The notes beneath the pieces are model-generated. The model was given only the letters and a program-made list of their open reading frames with translations. It did not search any database and was not told the origin of the DNA. The position numbers and the translations under genes are program-made. Positions 15,897 to 21,274 of a stretch of 21,274 bases of DNA are shown piece by piece. The DNA is from CAZCFB01 sp964511535. GTDB lineage: Bacteria; Myxococcota_A; Polyangia; GCA-2747355; CAZCFB01. Each line of letters starts with the position of its first letter. Position 1 is the stretch's first letter. The DNA is taken from positions 1-21,274 of the forward strand of contig CAZEFW010000166.1 of assembly GCA_964511535.1 (NCBI GenBank), given 5' to 3'.

Positions 15897-16832
15897 ATGG
15901 ACAGACGACGCTGGCTGGTGGGGCTGGGGCTGCTCCTTGCGCTGGGGTGCGCCGACGGCGGGGATAACGACGCGGCGGACCAGGGGCCCGTGCCCGACGC
16001 GCCCGGCAAGGACGCGCCCGGAAAGGACGCGCCCGGCGCAGATGGCCCGGGCACTGCTGACAGCGCGCCAGACAAGGTCCCCACGGTGGACCGGTTCGTC
16101 AAGCTCGACCAGTGCTACGCGGGCTGTCACTGGGACTGCAACTTCAGCGGCATCGGCTGCCAGGGCGGCAAGGTCTACGCGCTGGGCGGCGGGGCGGTCA
16201 AGTGCTGCACCCACAGCCACCCTTACCCGCACCCGGGCCCCATGTGCAGCACGGGCTACGTGTTGCGCACCTGCGCCAGCGGCGCCTGCGCCAAGCCGGA
16301 CAAGCGCTACCACTCGCCCCTGGTCTCCAGCGGCCCGGTGAGCAAGACGATCTACGCCCACCAGATCTGGCTGTACTGCCCGGCGAGCCAGAGCATCAAG
16401 GTGGGCACCAGCTGCGGGTCGGACACCGACTGCAGGCCCGCGCCGGTGGGCACCACGCGGCTGGTGTGCGACCAGGCCAGCAGCAAGTGCGCGCTGGCCG
16501 CCCGCCCGGCGGCGCCCGCCGGCTACGGCGCGGGCTGCGGCCTGAGCCCGGCGGGCTTTTCGTACAAGCCCAGCAGCCGGGACCGGCTGGTCAAGGGCGC
16601 CACCTGCTCGCTGTGCCACGCGGTGCTGGAGCCGGGCCAAAGCTGCGTGCGCCAGGCGTGCACCACCACCTGCAAGTACGACGAGGACTGCCCGGCGGCC
16701 AGCGTCTGCCTCTACGGCTGGGGCACCGGCTTCGGCGTCTGCGCTGCCGGCGTCACCGACCGCACGACGTACGCGGGCCGCAGCGCCGGGCTCAGCTGCC
16801 CGCCCACGGCCTCGGACGCCGGCCCGGGGTAG
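15897..16832 (+). CDS. Cys-rich surface lipoprotein, 311 aa
   Basis: A lipoprotein signal with ALGC (C18) is followed by an Asp/Pro/Gly linker with three DAPGK/A units (from residue 34). The mature part holds some 25 Cys in patterns such as CYAGCHWDC, KCCTHSHPYPHPGP, CSLCHAVL and CTTTCKYDEDCP. The latter resembles the C...DEDCP...C units of secreted myxobacterial proteins. No catalytic motif is seen. CxxCH-like CSLCHAVL is a single haem-binding-type motif, but one copy in such a Cys-rich protein is weak evidence for a cytochrome. The ATG at 15897 follows GGGGAGGTGAT, a strong ribosome site. It appears to be a single gene with its own promoter. The function is unknown. Confidence 0.7.
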   Translation: MDRRRWLVGLGLLLALGCADGGDNDAADQGPVPDAPGKDAPGKDAPGADGPGTADSAPDKVPTVDRFVKLDQCYAGCHWDCNFSGIGCQGGKVYALGGGAVKCCTHSHPYPHPGPMCSTGYVLRTCASGACAKPDKRYHSPLVSSGPVSKTIYAHQIWLYCPASQSIKVGTSCGSDTDCRPAPVGTTRLVCDQASSKCALAARPAAPAGYGAGCGLSPAGFSYKPSSRDRLVKGATCSLCHAVLEPGQSCVRQACTTTCKYDEDCPAASVCLYGWGTGFGVCAAGVTDRTTYAGRSAGLSCPPTASDAGPG

Positions 16833-16927
16833 AAGCACCAGCCAAATCTGCGCGGTTACTGGCGCCGTGATCATTCATCCGTTGCGCCGGGGCTGCCGCC
16901 AACCTCGCTGATTCCGAAGATTTTTCG

Positions 16928-16933
16928 TATCCT
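16928..16933 (+). promoter_or_regulatory. candidate -10 element for a leaderless HEPN transcript
   Basis: TATCCT ends 6 nt before the ATG at 16940 and no Shine-Dalgarno sequence lies between. Transcription starting at the usual distance would begin at or next to the A of the ATG, a leaderless mRNA. No strong -35 is seen; a short T-run (16921-16925) lies just upstream. Confidence 0.35.
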
Positions 16934-16939
16934 GCCTCC

Positions 16940-17965
16940 ATGGCCATCAGGAAAGACTGGAACGAGGTCGCGCAATCTCTGGCTGACCTCAGGGCGGCAG
17001 GCCAGCATTCAGAGCTCTGCCTTCGCACAGGGATTCAGCTCGAGAGCTTCCTTCACGACCTCTACCTGGAAGCAAGAGGCACGCTGGGGGCCGCCGAGAA
17101 GCGAGAGCATGACCTCGGCATGAAGGAAGCTGTCTCTGGTAGGCCCTCTGACCACTGGTCGCTGGGTGAACTGACCCGTGTCCTCTTTGATTCAGATCTG
17201 GTGAGCCGTCTGGAAGTGCTCTACGGCCAGCGATCGCGGGAGCTAAACCCTGCCGTCCTTGATCGCATTCGATTCCTTCGCAACGAGGCTGCACATGGAA
17301 ACCCTTATCGTCACACCGCTGAGGACGCTGACTTCGCGTTGATGCATTTCCAGCTGGTCTTGCGCTCGTTCGGGAAGTTGCGCAAAAAGAACGAGCTGCT
17401 ACGCGCGGCTAACGTAGTCTCCTCCCTCTCCGAGGCGGAACCGCTGCTAGAGAGGATGGTCACCGAGGTGGCCGCCACGGGTGAAGATCTTGAGATCAAG
17501 CTAATCGCGCTGACTCTATATCAGGCCTGGGATCTGCTGATCGAGCGCCTCCTGCCGGCGGCCCGGGGAGCCGCCTCCTCGCCTCGCATTTCTATTGAGT
17601 GCTGCATGATAGATCCAGAGTGGAAGCGGCTCGCGGAGTTTGATCCTCGCTGGCCCCGGCGAAGCAAGCAGCTCCTCGAACGTCTTGGCGAAGACGCAGA
17701 GGTGTTGCTTCAATCAAACGAATCCGTTCAGATCAAGCTCTACCGGAACTTCCCATCCATTCACGGTTTCCTGGTCAATCGAAGGCTGCTGGTGGGCAGC
17801 CTGACAAGACGTGAGCAGGGCCGGCTGACCGCTGCTTTTGCGCCATACTTCGTGGTGACCAGGGGGATGGGCAGCCTTGGTGAGTACCTTGTGGCGCACT
17901 ACGAATCCTGGTGGCCGGTCTTTGCCAAAAACGAGCCGGTGTTCCGCTTCAATCCGGCAGCGTAA
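16940..17965 (+). CDS. HEPN-domain protein with degenerate PLD-like C-terminus, 341 aa
   Basis: Residues 1-145 are a helical bundle: a substrate-type helix with LRTGIQLESFLHDLYLEA, and a later helix with IRFLRNEAAHGNPYRH. RNEAAH (R114, N115, H119) is the Rx4H motif of HEPN ribonucleases, with Asn after Arg as in the commonest active form (RNxxxH). Residues about 190-335 carry strands and IHGFLVNRRLLVGS. This recalls the H-x-K...GS core of phospholipase D-like domains but lacks the Lys and Asp, so it would be a sensor or binding part. HEPN proteins of this kind are often toxins or abortive-infection RNases; without an antitoxin partner here a self-controlled effector is possible. Base use is clearly more AT-rich at codon position 3 than in the neighbours, which suggests transfer. 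The ATG at 16940 has no ribosome site. Confidence 0.65.
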   Translation: MAIRKDWNEVAQSLADLRAAGQHSELCLRTGIQLESFLHDLYLEARGTLGAAEKREHDLGMKEAVSGRPSDHWSLGELTRVLFDSDLVSRLEVLYGQRSRELNPAVLDRIRFLRNEAAHGNPYRHTAEDADFALMHFQLVLRSFGKLRKKNELLRAANVVSSLSEAEPLLERMVTEVAATGEDLEIKLIALTLYQAWDLLIERLLPAARGAASSPRISIECCMIDPEWKRLAEFDPRWPRRSKQLLERLGEDAEVLLQSNESVQIKLYRNFPSIHGFLVNRRLLVGSLTRREQGRLTAAFAPYFVVTRGMGSLGEYLVAHYESWWPVFAKNEPVFRFNPAA

Positions 17966-18010
17966 CTCCACCGAGGGGCCTCTCCGCTTCAAGGCCCAAA
18001 TCAGGACAAT

Positions 18011-18086
18011 CCTCGGCCGGTGTCAGAACTGGCCCCCGGCCCCATCCTCGCCGGGAAATGACGCCCGCCGGGGGGCCGAGGCGAGG
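18011..18086. repeat. nested inverted repeats after the HEPN gene
   Basis: CCTCGGCC (18011-18018) is the exact reverse complement of GGCCGAGG (18074-18081), and CCTCGCC (18046-18052) of GGCGAGG (18080-18086). The two pairings share 18080-18081 and would compete. This could be alternative RNA structures, a terminator or the trace of an insertion. Confidence 0.4.
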
Positions 18087-18152
18087 GCGCATCAGCAAAC
18101 CGTTACCCCGCCTCAGTTTCGCGCCGCGTACGGTAACACCCTGGCATTTTCA

Positions 18153-18166
18153 GAAATCGTGATTTC
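18153..18166. promoter_or_regulatory. 14-bp palindrome, possible operator
   Basis: GAAATC and GATTTC are arranged as perfect arms around GT, in an AT-rich patch 72 bp before the ATG at 18238. Position and symmetry fit a dimeric regulator site; no regulator is identified. Confidence 0.35.
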
Positions 18167-18237
18167 AATGGGTTAGGCATCGTCCTCACATGGCCCGGTT
18201 CCTGCTCTTTGTCTGCGCGGCTGGCAAGGAGATCGCC

Positions 18238-19077
18238 ATGAAGAGCATCGGAACCATCATGATCCTGGCCCTGATGACATGCCTCGGCGGGAGCGCCGTG
18301 GCCCAGACGCCCCAGGAAAGGGACCTGGCGCAGAGGCGCTACAAGGTGGGCGAGCAGCTCTACGACATCTCGCAGTATGAAAAGGCGCTGGTGGAGTTCG
18401 AGGAGGCGTTCCGGCTCTGCCCGCTGCCCGCCATGCTGTATAACATCGCCCGGACGCACGAGGTGCTTGGGAACCTGCAGCTCGCCATCGGGCGCTACAG
18501 GCAGTTCGCGCAGGCGCTTCCCGATTCGCCTCATACGCCGCTGGTCAGCACGCGCATCAAGTCCCTGGAGCAGCGGCTGGCTCGCCAGCGCGCGGCCGAG
18601 GTCGCGGCGGCCGAGGCGCGCAAGCAGGCCGAGGCGCGCAAGCAGGCTGCGGCGCAGCCGAGCCCGGCGCAGACGGCAGAGCGAGCGCCGGCAAGCGTGC
18701 CCCCACCCGCGACAGACATCACCCCGGCGTCCCACACCTGGCGCTGGACCGCCGGCTGGACCGGCGTGGGCGTGGGCGGCGCGGCGCTGGCCGCGGGCGT
18801 CGTGTTCGGCGCCCTGGCCGCGGGCAAGAGCAACGACTTCGAGCAGCTGCGCGACAGTGGCGGCGCCCACGACAGCCTGCAGCCTCTGCGCGAGTCGGGC
18901 GAGCGGTACGAGACGCTCCAGATCGCCCTGATGGCCGGCGGTGGGGCCATCGTCGCGGCCGGCGGCGCGCTGTTGATCTGGGAGCTGATGGGCGGCGAGC
19001 AGGACACCGAAGCCGTCGCGCTGACGCCAACCGTCTCTCGCAGCGGCGCCGGCATCGCCGCTCACGTGCGCTTCTGA
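18238..19077 (+). CDS. periplasmic TPR protein with two hydrophobic helices, 279 aa (module copy 2)
   Basis: Paralog of the gene at 10490. The signal peptide ends near GGSAVA|Q (residue 22). TPR-like helix pairs span residues about 30-108. An Ala/Lys/Glu-rich helix with the near repeat EARKQAEARKQ (125-136) and a Pro-rich linker follow. The two hydrophobic helices lie at 171-196 and 227-250, with GGALLIWEL at the end of the second. The insertion relative to copy 1 is confined to the linker. Three DNA stretches of 30 nt or more are identical or nearly so in the two copies (for example 18373-18409 and 10625-10661, 37 nt without a mismatch). The ATG at 18238 follows AAGGAG by 6 nt. The stop is 12 nt before the ATG of the next gene, so the two are surely cotranscribed. 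Confidence 0.8.
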   Translation: MKSIGTIMILALMTCLGGSAVAQTPQERDLAQRRYKVGEQLYDISQYEKALVEFEEAFRLCPLPAMLYNIARTHEVLGNLQLAIGRYRQFAQALPDSPHTPLVSTRIKSLEQRLARQRAAEVAAAEARKQAEARKQAAAQPSPAQTAERAPASVPPPATDITPASHTWRWTAGWTGVGVGGAALAAGVVFGALAAGKSNDFEQLRDSGGAHDSLQPLRESGERYETLQIALMAGGGAIVAAGGALLIWELMGGEQDTEAVALTPTVSRSGAGIAAHVRF

Positions 19078-19089
19078 GGAGGCCAGGCC

Positions 19090-21246
19090 ATGACCATGAA
19101 CAGAACGTACCTTGCGATCTGCATCTCCCTCGGCGCCCTGGCGCTCACCGGCTGCTTCACGGCGGAGGATCCCGACCGGTTCGCCTGCACTGACATGCAG
19201 CGCGGCTGCCCCGAAGGGTACACATGCAACGTCGGCTCCGGCTTCTGCGAGGCTGAAGGCGACAGCTTCGTTTCTTCATTTGATGGCCAGCTACCGGACG
19301 CGGGCATGGCCGACGGCCAGCTGTCGCCGGACCTGCCTGGCGTGGATCAGGGCGCAGGCGACATGACCATCGAAGCGGACCGGAGCGATGATCCCGACCA
19401 TGGCATCAAGCCGGACAAGGGTTTCAAGCCAGACCAGGGCGGCAGCGTGGCGCCCAGGTGGGTCACCATCGGTGCGGGCACATTTCAGATGGGGTCGCCG
19501 GCTAGCGAGCCGTGCCAGAGCATGGGCGGCGGCAACAAGGAGCGGCTTCACAGCGTCACGCTCACCCATTCTTTCAAGATCCAGGACCTGGAGGTGACCC
19601 AGGGCCAGTTCAAGACCCTGATGGGGTACAACCCATCCAAGTTCACTGCGTGCGGGACCGACTGCCCGGTGGAACAGCTCTCATGGCATGAGGCGGCCGC
19701 GTACTGCAATGCCCTCTCGGCCAACCAGGGCCTGGCGTCTTGTTACTCCTGCACGAGCAGCGGCCCCGGCGTCATGTGTAAGGAAGCCACGAGCTACGCT
19801 GGCAAAAAGATCTATGGCTGCCCTGGCTATCGCCTCCCCACAGAAGCTGAGTGGGAATACAGTTATCGGGCTGGCACGACCTCGGCTTTTTACAATGGAA
19901 AGATCTCGTCCTGCACTTCAAATGACGCCAGCGCGAGCGCCATCGGCTGGTACAGCTCAAACACGTCCAAGGCGACGCGCCAGGTGGGGCTCAAGCAGCC
20001 CAACGCCTGGGGGCTTTACGACATGGCGGGCAATGTCTACGAGTGGTGCCACGACCTGATCCAGAGCGACCTCGGTTCCGCGCCTGTGGTGGATCCCGTT
20101 GGCACCGGCCAGCTCAATCGAGTGCGGCGTGGGGGCTCATGGAAGAACTCGCCGTTTGCGCTCCGCGCTGCCTTCCGGATGGACTCCCTCCCGATCTACT
20201 CTTCCGACTCACTCGGCTTCCGCCCGGTGCGCACTGTCTCCTGCTCGGACAAGATCAAAAACGGCGACGAGACGGACGTGGACTGTGGCGGTAAGAGCTG
20301 CAACAAGTGCGCGGACACCAAGAAGTGCGCCAAGGGATCGGACTGCCTGAGCGGGATCTGCGCCAACAAGGTCTGCGCCTCTGGCTGCAAGCACCAGCCG
20401 GTGGTCAAGGACTGCAGCAAGGACGCCAGCGGGGCGCAGTGGTGCAAGGTGCCGGGCGGGTGCTTCGTCATGGGGTCGCCCGCCAGCGAGCCCTGCCGGG
20501 AGCCTCACAGCTCCCACAAGGAGACCCAGCACCAGGTGGTGCTGACACGCTCGTTCGAGATCCACCAGACCGAGGTGACCCTGCCGCGGTTCACCGCCCT
20601 GATGAAGTACAACCCCTCCACCAGCGCCTCATGCGGGCCCACGTGCCCGGCCAGGGCGACGAACTGGCACGAGGCGGCGGCCTACTGCAACGCGCTGTCC
20701 CAGGAGCGCGGATACAAGCCGTGCTACGCATGCACCAACGCCGGGGGCAAGAAGGTGAGCTGCAAGGACGCCGCGGCCTACGCCGCGAAGATCCAGGCCT
20801 GCCCCGGCTACAGGTTGCCCACCGAGGCGGAGTGGGAGTACGCCTATCGCGCGGGCACCAAGACGGCGCTGCACAACGGCGCCATCGACAAGCTGACCTG
20901 CTCCGGCTGCACCTCGCCTGGGACCAACGCCAACAAGGTCGGCTGGCACTGCGGCAACTCGGGAAAGACGGTGCATCCCGTGGCGACCAAGGCGGCCAAC
21001 GCCTGGGGGCTGTACGACATGGCAGGCAACCTCAACGAGTGGTGCCAGGACTGGTTCGTCAGTGATCCGGGCAGCGCGCCCGTGGTGGATCCCGTGGGCA
21101 CCAAGCCCAGCTCCATGAGGGCGTCACGCAGCGGCGCGTACAACTATCCTGCAGGCAAATTCCGCGCGGCATACCGTGGCCGGGTCATTCCCACCGCTGG
21201 ATACGGCGACATGGGCTTGCGCTGTGTCAGGAGCCTGAATCCCTGA
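19090..21246 (+). CDS. lipoprotein with two FGE-like domains, 718 aa (module copy 2)
   Basis: The lipoprotein signal has lipobox LTGC (C22), followed by a short Cys motif (C33-C53) and an Asp/Gly/Lys-rich linker to about residue 118. FGE-like domain 1 spans about 121-383 (WVTIGAGTFQMGSP, SWHEAAAYCNAL, GLYDMAGNVYEWC) and domain 2 about 450-716 (CFVMGSPASEPC, NWHEAAAYCNAL, GLYDMAGNLNEWC). Between them is only the Cys-rich unit CSDKIKNGDETDVDCGG (385-433); the LamG-like domain of the paralog at 11275 is absent. The two copper-binding Cys of true FGE are missing in both domains (GGSWKNSPFALRAAFR and SGAYNYPAGKFRAAYR). The ATG at 19090 lies 7 nt after AGGAGG; an ATG at 19096 is possible. Cell-surface binding or assembly with the TPR partner is the most likely role; this is inference. 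Confidence 0.85.
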   Translation: MTMNRTYLAICISLGALALTGCFTAEDPDRFACTDMQRGCPEGYTCNVGSGFCEAEGDSFVSSFDGQLPDAGMADGQLSPDLPGVDQGAGDMTIEADRSDDPDHGIKPDKGFKPDQGGSVAPRWVTIGAGTFQMGSPASEPCQSMGGGNKERLHSVTLTHSFKIQDLEVTQGQFKTLMGYNPSKFTACGTDCPVEQLSWHEAAAYCNALSANQGLASCYSCTSSGPGVMCKEATSYAGKKIYGCPGYRLPTEAEWEYSYRAGTTSAFYNGKISSCTSNDASASAIGWYSSNTSKATRQVGLKQPNAWGLYDMAGNVYEWCHDLIQSDLGSAPVVDPVGTGQLNRVRRGGSWKNSPFALRAAFRMDSLPIYSSDSLGFRPVRTVSCSDKIKNGDETDVDCGGKSCNKCADTKKCAKGSDCLSGICANKVCASGCKHQPVVKDCSKDASGAQWCKVPGGCFVMGSPASEPCREPHSSHKETQHQVVLTRSFEIHQTEVTLPRFTALMKYNPSTSASCGPTCPARATNWHEAAAYCNALSQERGYKPCYACTNAGGKKVSCKDAAAYAAKIQACPGYRLPTEAEWEYAYRAGTKTALHNGAIDKLTCSGCTSPGTNANKVGWHCGNSGKTVHPVATKAANAWGLYDMAGNLNEWCQDWFVSDPGSAPVVDPVGTKPSSMRASRSGAYNYPAGKFRAAYRGRVIPTAGYGDMGLRCVRSLNP

Positions 21247-21274
21247 GTGTGATCCGCGCGTCTCTCACCGGGGG

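Larger units (their letters stand above)
17966..18237. other. 272-bp intergenic region with inverted repeats
   Basis: The region between the HEPN stop and the second TPR gene holds two sets of inverted repeats (listed separately) and the promoter zone of the downstream two-gene unit. A short frame from an ATG at 18190 runs into the TPR gene but has no ribosome site of its own. No tRNA or IS end was recognised. Confidence 0.45.

Noticed and set aside
16612..16623. CSLCH as a c-type haem site in the Cys-rich lipoprotein
   Set aside because: A single CxxCH among some 25 Cys is expected by chance and no axial-ligand pattern was seen.
1..21274. CRISPR array or CRISPR-linked genes near the Lon-type protease
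   Set aside because: No regularly spaced repeats and no Cas or SAVED/CARF motif were recognised in the window.

Overview
The window is GC-rich DNA (about two thirds G+C by eye) with dense bacterial genes. Cys-rich lipoproteins with Asp-rich linkers, a recurring extracellular Cys-rich signature (CGDKIKNG...DVDCGG), TPR proteins with a shared two-helix membrane anchor, and an atypical sigma-factor-like protein point to the Myxococcota (former Deltaproteobacteria), possibly an uncultured lineage. That assignment is inference from gene style, not from a marker gene. No rRNA, convincing tRNA, CRISPR array, IS element or phage structural gene was seen.

Left block (1-1706, minus strand): three genes joined by ATGA stop/start overlaps encode a MoaA-like radical SAM enzyme, a small P-loop nucleotide-kinase-like protein, and the N-terminus of a GreA/GreB-like transcription factor that runs off the window. 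Divergent from it, across 163 bp holding a promoter candidate, lies a four-gene plus-strand operon (1870-7247) in which every junction overlaps: a sigma-70-like protein; a 533-aa protein of unknown function; a Lon-type (S16) Ser-Lys protease domain without any ATPase module, fused to an unrecognised C-terminal half; and an HD-domain phosphohydrolase. A regulator, an unknown protein, an ATP-independent Lon protease and an HD enzyme in one coupled operon recall protease-controlled signalling or defence systems, such as the CRISPR-linked CalpL/CalpT/CalpS set, but with no CRISPR or SAVED signature visible. It is the best candidate here for an undescribed system.

After 523 bp that hold only gene remnants, an 849-aa UvrD/HelD-like helicase lies on the minus strand (7771-10320). 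Its N-terminal region contains a GreA/GreB C-terminal-like segment, which suggests that it acts on RNA polymerase. Together with the Gre-like and sigma-like genes, this gives the left half a transcription theme.

Right block (10490-21246, all plus strand): a two-gene envelope module (TPR protein with a signal peptide and two hydrophobic helices, followed by a lipoprotein with two formylglycine-generating-enzyme-like domains) occurs twice, at 10490-14055 and 18238-21246. The copies keep stretches of identical DNA; the first carries an additional LamG-like domain. Between them are a DUF2157 membrane protein overlapping a GDYXXLXY-domain protein, a Cys-rich lipoprotein, and a lower-GC, apparently leaderless gene for a HEPN-domain protein (Rx4H motif) with a degenerate PLD-like C-terminus. 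The HEPN gene looks like an accessory, possibly toxin or antiviral, insertion between the duplicated modules.
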